Below, one piece after another: positions 53,182 through 62,150 of a stretch of 64,000 nucleotides of DNA. Each line of letters begins with the position of its first letter. Within the stretch, counting starts at the first letter, position 1. Under the pieces are notes generated by a model. That model worked only from the letters and a program-made list of their open reading frames with translations. It was not told the DNA's origin and made no database searches. The DNA comes from Nocardia jejuensis NBRC 103114 (GTDB lineage Bacteria > Actinomycetota > Actinomycetes > Mycobacteriales > Mycobacteriaceae): positions 32,061-96,060 of the forward strand of contig NZ_BDBU01000049.1 of the NCBI RefSeq assembly GCF_001613145.1. The letters are read 5' to 3'. The translations under genes were made by a program, and so were the position numbers.

Positions 53182-54834
53182 TCAGGCGGACGTCGCCAAT
53201 GCGACCTCCGCACCGGGCACGGCTGCGAGCAGATCACGGGTATAGGGATCGGCGGGATCAGCGAAAACGCCGACGACGGTTCCGGTTTCGACGACCCGTC
53301 CCGCGCGGAGCACCGTCACGTCATCGGCCACCAGACGCACGACACCGAGATCGTGGGTGATGAACAGGTAGGTCAGGCCCTGCGACTGCTGCAGATCCAC
53401 GAGCAGTTGCAGGATCTGAGCCTGCACCGACACGTCCAGGGCCGACACCGCCTCGTCCAGGACCAGGATGCGAGGATCCGCGGCCAGTGCCCGCGCGATC
53501 GCCACGCGCTGGCGCTGTCCGCCCGACAGTTCGGCGGGTTTGCGACCGCGGAACGAACGGTCCAGGGCCACCGCGTCGAGCAGGCCCGCTATCCGTTCGC
53601 GCCGCGCGGTGCCGCTGGACAGGCCAAGGGACACAAGGGGTTCGGCGATGATCTGCTCCACGTCGAACCTGGGGTCCAGCGAGGAGTAGGGATTCTGGTG
53701 CACGAACTGGATCCGGCGGCGCACCGGCCGCAGCTGCCTGCGCGAGAGCCCGGTTATCCGGGTGCCCTCGACCCACACCTCCCCCGAATCGGCGGTGGTG
53801 AAGCCGACCGCGATCCGCGCGATCGTGGACTTTCCCGCACCCGATTCGCCCACCAGGGCGTGAGTGGTCCCCGCGGTCACCTCGAGCGAGACGCCGTCGA
53901 TCGCGCGCACACCGCCGAAGGATTTGGACAGCTCGTGCACCCGCAACAGGGTCGGCACCGAGGCAGCGGGCTGAGCAGCCCTGTCGCGGGGGGTGACGTT
54001 GCCCGGCACCCGCCTCGCCGGAGCGAGCCGCTCGCTGCGCCGGGAGGGCGCGGCGGCGATCAGCTTGCGCGTGTACTCGTGTTGCGGTGCGGCCAGCAGT
54101 GCCGCGGCCGGACCCTCCTCCACGATCCGCCCGTGCTGCATGACGATCAACCGATCCGAGCGCTCGGCCGCGACACCGAGATCATGGGTCACCAGCAGCA
54201 CACCAAGCCCGAGCGTGGACCGCAGTTCGGCCAGGCGATCCAGGATCACCTTCTGCACGGTCACATCCAGCGCGGAGGTCGGTTCGTCCGCCACCAGCAG
54301 CGCCGGATCGTTGGCGAGCGCGATGGCGATCAGCACCCGCTGTTTCATCCCGCCGGACAGCTCGTGCGGGTACTGCCGGTAGACCCGGTCCACATCCCGC
54401 AACCCGGCCGATTCCAGTTTGGCCAAGACCAATTCGCGCGCCGCGCCCGCGTCGATCCGCCGGTGCAGGCGCAGCGCCTCGAGCACCTGGATGCCCACCC
54501 GCTTGACCGGGTTGAGCGAGGTGCCGGGATCCTGCGGCACGAATCCGACGAACGGGCCGCGCAACCTGGCCAGCCGCCGATCGCCCCACCCGGTGGTGTC
54601 TAGCCCGTTCAGCTCCAGGGCGCTGGCGCGGGCTCGGGCCGAATCCGGGAGCAGATGCAGCGCCGCGTGCACGGTGGTGCTCTTGCCGGAACCTGATTCA
54701 CCCACGACGGAGACGAATTCGCCGGGCCGCACGGTCAGGGACACCCCCCGCACCGCGTGCGCGGCGGGCGCGCCACCTCGGGGCCGGTAGTCCACATGCA
54801 GATCCTCGATCCGCAGCAGTGGTTGCTCGCTCAT
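53182..54834 (-). CDS. ABC transporter, fused double ATPase (oligopeptide/nickel type)
   Basis: 550 residues with two nucleotide-binding domains in tandem, equivalent to DppD plus DppF in one chain. First domain: Walker A GESGSGKST (residues 45-53), signature LSGGMKQR, Walker B LLVADEPTSALD, switch THDLG. Second: Walker A GESGAGKST, signature LSGGQRQR, Walker B ILVLDEAVSALD, THDLG. Both ATP sites look intact. The ATG shares its A with the stop of the permease gene (TGATG). It powers import by the permease pair and lipoprotein encoded upstream. Confidence 0.95.
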   Translation of the reverse strand: MSEQPLLRIEDLHVDYRPRGGAPAAHAVRGVSLTVRPGEFVSVVGESGSGKSTTVHAALHLLPDSARARASALELNGLDTTGWGDRRLARLRGPFVGFVPQDPGTSLNPVKRVGIQVLEALRLHRRIDAGAARELVLAKLESAGLRDVDRVYRQYPHELSGGMKQRVLIAIALANDPALLVADEPTSALDVTVQKVILDRLAELRSTLGLGVLLVTHDLGVAAERSDRLIVMQHGRIVEEGPAAALLAAPQHEYTRKLIAAAPSRRSERLAPARRVPGNVTPRDRAAQPAASVPTLLRVHELSKSFGGVRAIDGVSLEVTAGTTHALVGESGAGKSTIARIAVGFTTADSGEVWVEGTRITGLSRRQLRPVRRRIQFVHQNPYSSLDPRFDVEQIIAEPLVSLGLSSGTARRERIAGLLDAVALDRSFRGRKPAELSGGQRQRVAIARALAADPRILVLDEAVSALDVSVQAQILQLLVDLQQSQGLTYLFITHDLGVVRLVADDVTVLRAGRVVETGTVVGVFADPADPYTRDLLAAVPGAEVALATSA

Positions 54835-55694
54835 CAAGACCCTCCCAGCGATCGTCCGATTCGGTTGGTGGACAACACGACCACGGCGATCAGCACGCCC
54901 GGCAGGATCGAGATCCACGGATAGGTGGCCAGGAAGTCCCGGCCCTCGGAGACGGCCAGTCCCCATTCCGGCTCCGGCGGCGGTGCGCCGTAGCCGAGGA
55001 AGCCCAGCGCGGCGACCGCCAGCACCGCCGAACCGCATTCCAGCGCGGCCAGCGCCACCACCGCCGTGACGGAGTTGGGCAGCACATGCCTGAACACCAC
55101 GCGCCCGAAACCCGACCCGGCGCCGTAGGCGGCCTCGACGAAATCGCTGCCCGCCACCTTCAGCACCTCCGCGCGCATCACTCGCGCGAACGCGGCGACG
55201 GCCGAGATACCCACGGCCACAGTGATATTGATCGTTCCGTAGCCGAGCGCGGTGACCACGGTCATGGCCAGCAGCAGGCTCGGGATCGCCAGCAGCACGT
55301 CGATCACGCGCATGACAGCCGCGTCGATCCGGCCGCCGACGAATCCGCTGAACAGGCCGATCGTCGCGCCGAGGAAGAAGCCCAGCGCCACCGCCAGCAG
55401 GGTCGCGCTGACCGTGGTGGACGTGCCGTAGATGGTGCGCGCCAGCAGATCCCGGCCCAGCCGGTCGGTGCCGAACAGATGCGCCGCGCTCGGCGCGCTG
55501 AAGCTGGCATCCGAATCACCCTCGTACGGGTCGTATCCGGTGAACCACGACGGCGCGACCGCCCACGCGATCACCATGGCGATCACCACCCAGGACAGCG
55601 CGAGCCCCGGCCGGATACCCCTCGCGCGGCGCAGCAGCGCGACCGGCCACCCGCGCGTGCCTGGCACCGGGGTGAGGGTGTGCTGCGCGATCAT
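54834..55694 (-). CDS. ABC transporter permease, DppC-like
   Basis: 286 residues. An N-terminal membrane segment (LALSWVVIAMVIAWAVAPSW) is followed by the HLFGTDRLGRDLLARTIYG signature of the DppC/OppC group and then a five-helix permease core. The EAA loop is recognisable around FVEAAYGAGSGFGRVVFRH. ATG 55694 overlaps the stop of the DppB-like gene (ATGA). It pairs with that protein to form the import channel. Confidence 0.94.
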   Translation of the reverse strand: MIAQHTLTPVPGTRGWPVALLRRARGIRPGLALSWVVIAMVIAWAVAPSWFTGYDPYEGDSDASFSAPSAAHLFGTDRLGRDLLARTIYGTSTTVSATLLAVALGFFLGATIGLFSGFVGGRIDAAVMRVIDVLLAIPSLLLAMTVVTALGYGTINITVAVGISAVAAFARVMRAEVLKVAGSDFVEAAYGAGSGFGRVVFRHVLPNSVTAVVALAALECGSAVLAVAALGFLGYGAPPPEPEWGLAVSEGRDFLATYPWISILPGVLIAVVVLSTNRIGRSLGGS

Positions 55695-56644
55695 GACGTG
55701 GTCCTCGTCCGCAGGCGGGTCCGCAGCCGGGGATCCAGCAGCGGATAGATCAGGTCGACCGCGAAGTTCACGCTCACGAACACCAGCGCCGCGAACACCA
55801 CCACCGCCTGCACCAGTGGCACGTCCTGGGTGCGGACCGCGGTCTCGGTGAGTCGCCCCAATCCCGAACGGGAGAAGACGGTTTCGACGATGACCGCGCC
55901 GGCCAGTACCTGCCCGAACACCACCCCGGCGATGGTCAGCGCGGGCAGGCTCGCATTCTTGAGCACGTCCCGGATCAGCACCCACCAGCGAGTCGCGCCC
56001 TTGGCGAGCGAGACCGTCACGTACCCGGCCCGCAACCCGCTCTCGAAGTTCTTCACCAGTAGCTGGGCGATGGGAGCGGAGACGGGGATCGCGAGGGTGA
56101 CCGCGGGCAGGATCAGTGCGTCGAGGCCGTTGTTCCCGATGGGCGGGAACCAGCCGAGCTGGAACGAGAACACTTGCAGCAGAGCCAATCCCAGCAGGAA
56201 CACCGGCACCGACACCCCCACCGCGGGCAGGGAGGCGATCAGATCGGTGAGCCACCGGCTGCGAATTCCGGCGGCGATCAGCGCCACCGTCAACGCGATG
56301 GTCACCGCCAGCACGAGGGCGACCCCGGCCAGCAGCGCCGTCTGCGGCAGCACCGACAGGATCAGCGGCCACACCTGCTGACCGGTGCGGGTGGAGGCGC
56401 CGAAGTCACCGTGCGCGGCAGCCAGCAGCCGGTGCAGGTACTGCCCGATCAGGTTGTGGTCCAGGCCGTAGTACACGCGGGCGTTGTGCTTGTCCGCATC
56501 GCTGAGCATGGCCACGTCGTTCGGGTCGAACAGCACGTCCACCGCGTCGTAGGGCAGTACGTACAGCAGCAGGAAGGTCACCGTGTACGCACCCCACACC
56601 ACGAATACGGCCTGGCCGAGCTTCGCGAGCACATATCGAGTCAT
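55691..56644 (-). CDS. ABC transporter permease, DppB-like
   Basis: 317 residues. The N-terminal segment LGQAVFVVWGAYTVTFLLLY, the periplasmic region, then GDFGASTRTGQQVWPLI and five further membrane helices match DppB/OppB. The EAA loop lies around YVTVSLAKGATRWWVLIRDV. The start is ATG 56644, 5 bp after the substrate-binding protein stop. Confidence 0.94.
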   Translation of the reverse strand: MTRYVLAKLGQAVFVVWGAYTVTFLLLYVLPYDAVDVLFDPNDVAMLSDADKHNARVYYGLDHNLIGQYLHRLLAAAHGDFGASTRTGQQVWPLILSVLPQTALLAGVALVLAVTIALTVALIAAGIRSRWLTDLIASLPAVGVSVPVFLLGLALLQVFSFQLGWFPPIGNNGLDALILPAVTLAIPVSAPIAQLLVKNFESGLRAGYVTVSLAKGATRWWVLIRDVLKNASLPALTIAGVVFGQVLAGAVIVETVFSRSGLGRLTETAVRTQDVPLVQAVVVFAALVFVSVNFAVDLIYPLLDPRLRTRLRTRTTS

Positions 56645-56649
56645 GGCGG

Positions 56650-58308
56650 CTACTTCGGCTCGATCCAGGTGTCGTAGAAGACGTTCCGCGACTGCGCCTC
56701 GTAGCCGACGTTGTGCACCCGGGCACTGGCCGCGGTCACCTGGGCCGGGTTGTAGACCGGGACGGTGAGTACCTGATCGTCGAGCAGGAACTTCTGCGCG
56801 GCCTCGGCCGCCTTGGCACTCTGGGCCGGGTCCAGGGTCTTGCTCAGCGCGCTGAGGGTGTCGATCGCCTGCTGGTAGGCCGGATCGGTGGGCGCGAGCT
56901 TGGACATGTTGGTGTACTGCGGGGAGTACACCTGCTCGAGCACGGCGATATCGGCGCGACTCTGGTTGGCCACCTGGATGTTCCAGCGCTGCTGCTGGGT
57001 GGACGCGGCGGTGTAGTCCGGGATCGGCAGCACGTTGAGCTTCACGTCGATGCCGATCTTGCGCAGATCCTGCTGGATCAGCTCGTAGGCCGGCTTGTTG
57101 TTGACCAGGTTGCTGATGCCCAGCAGCGCCAGCTCCAGCCGCTTGCCCTCGCCGTTGACCCGGATGCCGTCCGCGCCCTTCTTCCAGCCCGCCGCGTCCA
57201 GGATCTGCTCGGCGCGCTTCTGGTCCTGGCGCAGGTCCTGCGAGAAGTCGACCCAACCCGGAACACGCTTGGAGACAACCGAACTCGATACCGCGTAACT
57301 GGGGGTGAGCACCGTCTTGGCGAGCGCGTCACGGTTCCAGCCCAGCTTGACCGCCTCACGCACGGCGCGATCGTTGGTCGGGAACAGATCCGTCTTGAGG
57401 TCCAGCGAGATGTCCCGGCCCGGAATGAGCTGGGGCACGATCCGATATCCCTCCGAGGCCAGCGGCGCCTCGTCGGTGTTGTTCACGTCCAGGATGGCGT
57501 CCACGGTGCCCGAGCGCAGTGCTCCGGTTCGCACGCCGGCCTCGGGAATGACGTCGATCTCGACCGCGTCCAGATAGGCGTCACCGTTGTGCTTGCGGCT
57601 GGCGGGCGCCCAGTTGTATCCGGCACGCTTGCGCAACACGGTCTTCTGCTGATAGACGTGCTCGGCCACCACGAACGACCCGGTGGCGACGATGTTCTGC
57701 GCCAGCGCGCGCTGATCCTTGGGCAGCTGCAGCGTCGAGTGGCCCACGATACCGGAGAAGTACAGCGAAAGCGCCTGCAGGAAACCGGCGTTCGGCCGGT
57801 CGAAGGTGACCTTGACCGTCGCCGGATCGAGGACGGCGGTGCCGACGTACCCGACCCAGTACGCGGTGACCGGCACGATGCCCAGCGCCTTGTTGCCCAC
57901 GCCGAGCAGATCGAAGTTCTCCTTCACCGAGTCTGCGGTGAACTTGCTGCCGTCGCTGAAGGTGACGTCGTCGCGCAGATGGAAGGTGAACTCCCGCAGC
58001 TCCGGATCGATCTCCCACGACTTCGCCAGCCAGGGCTCGATCGCACCGGTGGCAGGGTTCTGATAGGTCAGCTTGTCGGTGATATTGCTGGTGATCAACG
58101 ATTCCGGATAGGAACTGCCCGAATGCGGATCCAGATTCGCCGGGGCGTCCAGAACCGCGAATCGTAAAGTGCCGCCTGCGACCGGCGTACCGCCGTCATC
58201 CCCCGCCGGGGCGTGATTTCCGGATGCCGCGCATCCGGTCATGACGGTCGCGACCAGAGCGGCCGCGATGGCCGCCACCGCCGCTTTCGCGAATTTGCCT
58301 GAGGGCAT
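56650..58308 (-). CDS. ABC transporter substrate-binding lipoprotein (peptide/nickel family 5)
   Basis: 552 residues. A signal peptide with lipobox VMTGC (Cys at residue 26) anchors it to the outer face of the membrane. The mature part has the family 5 hallmarks LRFAVLDAPANLDPHSG and TFHLRDDVTFSDGSKFTADSV. Family members bind peptides, nickel chelates and other small organics, so the ligand is uncertain. ATG 58308 has GAGGAG about 9 nt upstream. First gene of the seven-gene minus-strand operon. Confidence 0.95.
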   Translation of the reverse strand: MPSGKFAKAAVAAIAAALVATVMTGCAASGNHAPAGDDGGTPVAGGTLRFAVLDAPANLDPHSGSSYPESLITSNITDKLTYQNPATGAIEPWLAKSWEIDPELREFTFHLRDDVTFSDGSKFTADSVKENFDLLGVGNKALGIVPVTAYWVGYVGTAVLDPATVKVTFDRPNAGFLQALSLYFSGIVGHSTLQLPKDQRALAQNIVATGSFVVAEHVYQQKTVLRKRAGYNWAPASRKHNGDAYLDAVEIDVIPEAGVRTGALRSGTVDAILDVNNTDEAPLASEGYRIVPQLIPGRDISLDLKTDLFPTNDRAVREAVKLGWNRDALAKTVLTPSYAVSSSVVSKRVPGWVDFSQDLRQDQKRAEQILDAAGWKKGADGIRVNGEGKRLELALLGISNLVNNKPAYELIQQDLRKIGIDVKLNVLPIPDYTAASTQQQRWNIQVANQSRADIAVLEQVYSPQYTNMSKLAPTDPAYQQAIDTLSALSKTLDPAQSAKAAEAAQKFLLDDQVLTVPVYNPAQVTAASARVHNVGYEAQSRNVFYDTWIEPK

Positions 58309-58668
58309 ATGAGAGAACTCCTCGAAATCACCGAGTACCGCGTGCTGATGTACCCCGAAGTGTGCACATGCGGCTCCGAACGAACAACCAAGCTGTTCTT
58401 CGTGAATCGTTCAGTTTTTGTGAAAAGTCATGCCGGGGACCACGCTCGGCCGAGTCGCCGGAATACGTGCGCGGTTAAAGCAATACGCCGGGAACAGCTG
58501 GACTCTCGGCGAATTTATGTCTGTACATATCGAGCAATTCCAGATCAGGTGGCGTAATCGGTGTGAACGCCGTTGTGTGCGATCCGCTTACCGCGCAAAT
58601 CCGGGTTCATAATCCCGATGTCGAATTGCGGCCGGGCAGTCGTGCGGCACACGATCGGAAGGCGAGCG
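58309..58668. promoter_or_regulatory. Divergent control region between the importer and monooxygenase operons
   Basis: 360 bp, noticeably less GC-rich than its surroundings, with no credible gene. It contains an imperfect inverted repeat (CGAACGAACA at 58377-58386 against TGTTCTTCG at 58394-58402) and a TGTGCACA palindrome nearby (about 58361-58368). These are candidate operators for shared control of both operons. No regulator gene is adjacent. Confidence 0.5.
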
Positions 58669-59778
58669 ATGACAGCGGGCAGTACGGCGGTCGATGCCGC
58701 CGCGGCGGTGACGGCCGCGGACGACGATCCCTTCGTCGCGCGGGTGCGGGAGTACGCCGAAGGTGTGCTGCGTCCGGCAGCGCTCGACACCGATCGGAAC
58801 GGGGTGAGTCCCGCCCGGATCACCGAACTCGCCGATCTCGGCCTGCTGAATCACCTGGCCCCGGCCGAGTACGGCGGCCTGGGACTCGGGCGGAACGCCG
58901 ATCGGCGCGTGCACGAGATCATCGCGGGCGCATGTTTCAACACCTGGCTGGTGTGGGCGCAGCACGCTCCGCTCGCCGCGCGGATCGCCGAGTCCGGCAC
59001 CGAAGACCGGCCTCTGCCGGAACTCGCGCAGCGGGTGCTGCGCGGCGAACTGCTGTTGGGCGCGGGCGTCAGCGATGTGCGCCGGTACCCGGACCACTAC
59101 ATCCACGCCCGGGCCGTCCCCGGCGGATGGATCTTCAGCGGCACACTGTCCTGGGTCAGCGGGTGGGGATTGAACTCGGCGCTGACCGTCGCGGCGGTGG
59201 ATCCGCTCACCGACACCGTTGTCCTGGCACTGGTTCCGGTGAGCGAGAGCACCCGCAGCGCGGGCCCGCTGGAGCTCGCCGCGGTGGCGGGCAGTCGCAC
59301 CGAACGCGTCCGGCTCGAGGAGGTCTTCGTCCCCGAGGACCATGTGCTGGCCGCGCACACGCTCGAGCACGCCAGATTCCTCGATCACGGCACCGCCGCC
59401 GATGCCCGGGGCCATCATTTCGGGCTCGCCGAAACCGTTCTGCGGGAGCTCGAGCAGTCCTCGCACGAGCTCGCGCACACGGTGGCGGCGACCTGGCGAC
59501 CTCGGATCGCCGAAATCCGCAGTACCGCATACGCCCTCGCGGACGAGGCGGTTGCCCGCGGCGGCGGCACCCACCGTCTCGACGAGCGCCTGATCACCAA
59601 GGCCGCCAGCGGGGAGGCGCTCTCGATCATCACCCGCGCCCTGCTCATCGCCCGGGCCGGGCGCGGACTCGCCGGTGACGACACCGCCCAACTTCACGCT
59701 CGCTCAGCGCTTTTCGTGCTGGTGCAGGGGCAGACCACCGACGTCCGCCGAGCTCAGCTCACCCGGCTGGCTCGCTGA
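58669..59778 (+). CDS. Acyl-CoA dehydrogenase-fold oxidoreductase/monooxygenase
   Basis: 369 residues. ATG 58669 has GGAAGG about 7 nt upstream; the longer frame starting at 58573 is not used. The N-terminal helical domain (VREYAEGVLRPAALDTDRNG; LAPAEYGGLGLG) and middle beta domain (GGWIFSGTLSWVSGWG) fit the acyl-CoA dehydrogenase fold. The C-terminal end lacks the canonical GGxGY-Glu segment. It may therefore be a flavin monooxygenase related to DszC, not a dehydrogenase. It starts the plus-strand operon with the SsuD-like gene and an MFS transporter, and is only distantly similar to the enzyme at 51948. Confidence 0.82.
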   Translation: MTAGSTAVDAAAAVTAADDDPFVARVREYAEGVLRPAALDTDRNGVSPARITELADLGLLNHLAPAEYGGLGLGRNADRRVHEIIAGACFNTWLVWAQHAPLAARIAESGTEDRPLPELAQRVLRGELLLGAGVSDVRRYPDHYIHARAVPGGWIFSGTLSWVSGWGLNSALTVAAVDPLTDTVVLALVPVSESTRSAGPLELAAVAGSRTERVRLEEVFVPEDHVLAAHTLEHARFLDHGTAADARGHHFGLAETVLRELEQSSHELAHTVAATWRPRIAEIRSTAYALADEAVARGGGTHRLDERLITKAASGEALSIITRALLIARAGRGLAGDDTAQLHARSALFVLVQGQTTDVRRAQLTRLAR

Positions 59779-59799
59779 ATCACGAACAGGAACACCTCG

Positions 59800-60864
59800 A
59801 TGAGTCTCGAATTCCTCTGGTACATCCCGAATCAGGTCACTCCGGGCCACCGCGGCGAACCGGTCACCGACGCGCACAACAGCCTGGACACCCTCACCGA
59901 GCAGGCCCGCGCGCTGGAGACACACGGCTGGAAGGGCGCGCTGCTGGGCGCGGGGTGGGGCCGCCCGGACACCTTCACCCTGGCTGCCACCCTCGCCGCC
60001 CGCACCACCACCTTCGAACCGCTCATCGCGATCCGGCCCGGCTACTGGCGGCCGGCGAACTTCGCGGCCGCCGCGGCGACGCTGGATCAACTCACCGACG
60101 GGCGGGTCCGGGTCAATATCGTGTCCGGCCGCGACGATCTGGCCGCCTACGGGGACAGCGAGGGCGATCAGGCGCACCGATACGCCCGCACGAAGGAATT
60201 CCTGCAGGTGGTGCGCAAGCTCTGGACCCAGGAGCGGGTCACCTATCAGGGCGAGCACTTCGGGGTCGCCGACTCCACCGTGCAGCCACGCATCACACCG
60301 CGCCCGGGCAGACCGCACCCGAAGCTCTACTTCGGTGGCGCTTCCGAAGCAGCGGAACGGGTTTCGGCGACCGAGGCGGATGTGCAGTTGTTCTGGGGCG
60401 AACCGCTCGAGGGCATCGCCGAGCGGATCGAACGGTTGCGGGCGCTGAGCGCATCGCTCGGGCGTGAGCATCCGCCGTTGGAATTCGGGCTGCGGGTCAC
60501 CACATTCGTGCGCGACACCACCGAACAGGCCTGGACCGAGGCCGAGGCCAAGGTGGCCGAGATGGCGGACCGGCATGGCGATCGAGAACAGAATCCGCAC
60601 CGCCGCACCGCCGTCCGACAGCAGCGGCTACTGGATCTGGCCGCCCGCGGCGAGGTGCTCGACGACAATCTCTACACCACGCCCGGCAGGTACGGCGGCG
60701 GCGGTGCGGGCACCACCTGGCTGGTCGGGTCTCCCGAGGACGTGGCCAAATCCCTGCGCCGCTACCGAGACCTGGGCATCACTCACTTCGTGCTGTCGGA
60801 CACCCCGTACCTGCCGGAGATCGAGCGGCAGGGCGATCAGCTGCTGCCGCTGCTGGCCGAATGA
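59800..60864 (+). CDS. LLM-class FMNH2-dependent monooxygenase, alkanesulfonate monooxygenase-like
   Basis: 354 residues of the luciferase-like TIM barrel. IRPGYWRPANFAAAAATLDQ followed by GRVRVNIVSGRD and RYARTKEFLQVVRKLW match SsuD-type enzymes, which cleave a C-S bond with reduced FMN and O2 to give sulfite and an aldehyde. YFGGASEAAERVSA is the usual flavin-site strand. The start is ATG 59800, 21 bp after the preceding gene. Its stop overlaps the MFS start by 4 bp. The substrate could be a sulfonate or another organosulfur compound. No dedicated flavin reductase is next to it. Confidence 0.9.
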   Translation: MSLEFLWYIPNQVTPGHRGEPVTDAHNSLDTLTEQARALETHGWKGALLGAGWGRPDTFTLAATLAARTTTFEPLIAIRPGYWRPANFAAAAATLDQLTDGRVRVNIVSGRDDLAAYGDSEGDQAHRYARTKEFLQVVRKLWTQERVTYQGEHFGVADSTVQPRITPRPGRPHPKLYFGGASEAAERVSATEADVQLFWGEPLEGIAERIERLRALSASLGREHPPLEFGLRVTTFVRDTTEQAWTEAEAKVAEMADRHGDREQNPHRRTAVRQQRLLDLAARGEVLDDNLYTTPGRYGGGGAGTTWLVGSPEDVAKSLRRYRDLGITHFVLSDTPYLPEIERQGDQLLPLLAE

Positions 60865-62096
60865 GCGCGGGGACGATCACTCCCGTCCACAGAGGCACCG
60901 CCTCCGAGCACGATCATCGGCGACGCCTGATCGCCGTGTTCGCGGTCACCCAGACCGTGGCGTACGGCGCGATGATCCAGGCGTTCACCGCCCTGCTGAT
61001 CCCGATGACCGACGCGCTGGGGGTCTCGCGCACCGAGATCACCGTCGCGGCAACGATATCCACGCTGATCGGCGCACTCGCCGCACTGCCGGTGGGCACC
61101 CTGCTCGACCGGTACGGCGGCCGGGTGCTGATGACCACGGGGTCCGGAATCGGCGTGGCCGCGGTGGTGTTGTGGTCGCAGGCGCACAGCCTGGTTCAGC
61201 TGTATCTCGCCTTCGTGCTGATCGGCCTGGCCCTGGCCATGTCGACCTACGAGGCCGCGTTCGCGGTGCTGGTGGTCGCGACCGATGCCCGGCACCGCGA
61301 CGGCGCGATCGTCGCGGTGACCATGATCTGCGGCCTGGCCACCAGCTTCTACTATCTGCTCGCGGGCTGGCTCGAGACCCAGCTGGGCTGGCGCGCAACG
61401 CTTCTGGTGCTGGCGGGTGTGCTGGCCCTGGCGTTGCCCGCGCACTGGTGGGCGGTGCCGGGCCGATCGGCGCATCTCACCCGGGTCGCGCAGCGCAGCG
61501 GTGTCCCGATCGGCGACGCCCTGCGCGATGCCCACTTCTGGTTGATGGTCGTGGCTTTCGTGGCGCAGAGCGGATCGACCTCGGCGTTCCTGCTCATGAT
61601 GATGACGTACTTCCGCGACGTCGGGTATTCCGCGGCGGTGGCCGGGGCGCTCCCACTCACCGTGGGCGTGGCGCAGATCGGGTCACGGCTGGCGCTCGCG
61701 CCGCTGGCCCGCAGGTTCGGGATGACCACGGTGACCGCGTGCACCTTCGCGATCCAGGGCCTCGGGCTGGTGTCGCTGCCGCTGGCGGGCACCTCGCTGC
61801 CGCTGACCCTGGTGTGCGTCACCGCGTTCGGGCTCGGTTACGGCACCAGTGTGGTGGCACGACCCTCGATCGTGGCCGGCGCGTTCGGCGTGGCACGGTT
61901 CGCGAGCATCATCGCGGTCATGACGGTGCCGATCGCCCTGTCGCGGGCCGGAACTCCGCTCGCGGCCGCCTGGCTCAGCGATTGGCGATTTCTGGTGCTC
62001 ACCGGTACGGCGTCCCTGATCGCGGCCTCGGCGCTGGTACCCGTGGCCCGCACGAGCGGCGCGGTCGCGGTGGCGCCGGAGAAAGTCGCCGGATAG
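60861..62096 (+). CDS. MFS transporter
   Basis: 411 residues with about twelve hydrophobic segments (e.g. TVAATISTLIGALAALPVGT; IASMTVPI-like late helices). The motif A region is GTLLDRYGGRVL. It resembles CynX/oxalate-formate-type permeases. ATG 60861 overlaps the SsuD-like stop (ATGA), so translation is coupled. It may import a substrate of, or export a product from, the flanking monooxygenases. A strong hairpin follows. Confidence 0.9.
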   Translation: MSAGTITPVHRGTASEHDHRRRLIAVFAVTQTVAYGAMIQAFTALLIPMTDALGVSRTEITVAATISTLIGALAALPVGTLLDRYGGRVLMTTGSGIGVAAVVLWSQAHSLVQLYLAFVLIGLALAMSTYEAAFAVLVVATDARHRDGAIVAVTMICGLATSFYYLLAGWLETQLGWRATLLVLAGVLALALPAHWWAVPGRSAHLTRVAQRSGVPIGDALRDAHFWLMVVAFVAQSGSTSAFLLMMMTYFRDVGYSAAVAGALPLTVGVAQIGSRLALAPLARRFGMTTVTACTFAIQGLGLVSLPLAGTSLPLTLVCVTAFGLGYGTSVVARPSIVAGAFGVARFASIIAVMTVPIALSRAGTPLAAAWLSDWRFLVLTGTASLIAASALVPVARTSGAVAVAPEKVAG

Positions 62097-62100
62097 AAAC

Positions 62101-62128
62101 GGTCCGATCCCGGCTGTGGGATCGGACC
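62101..62128. terminator. Bidirectional hairpin terminator between convergent genes
   Basis: A perfect 11-bp stem (GGTCCGATCCC/GGGATCGGACC) with a 6-nt loop lies 5 bp past the MFS stop and 23 bp before the stop of the convergent monooxygenase gene. There is no T-tract on either side, which is common in GC-rich actinobacteria. Confidence 0.7.
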
Positions 62129-62150
62129 GAATCGGTGCTGCCGGACCACC

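Noticed and set aside
58309..58557. Small plus-strand frame in the divergent gap at 58.3 kb
   Set aside because: Its start abuts the lipoprotein gene start, there is no ribosome site, and the composition is non-coding-like.
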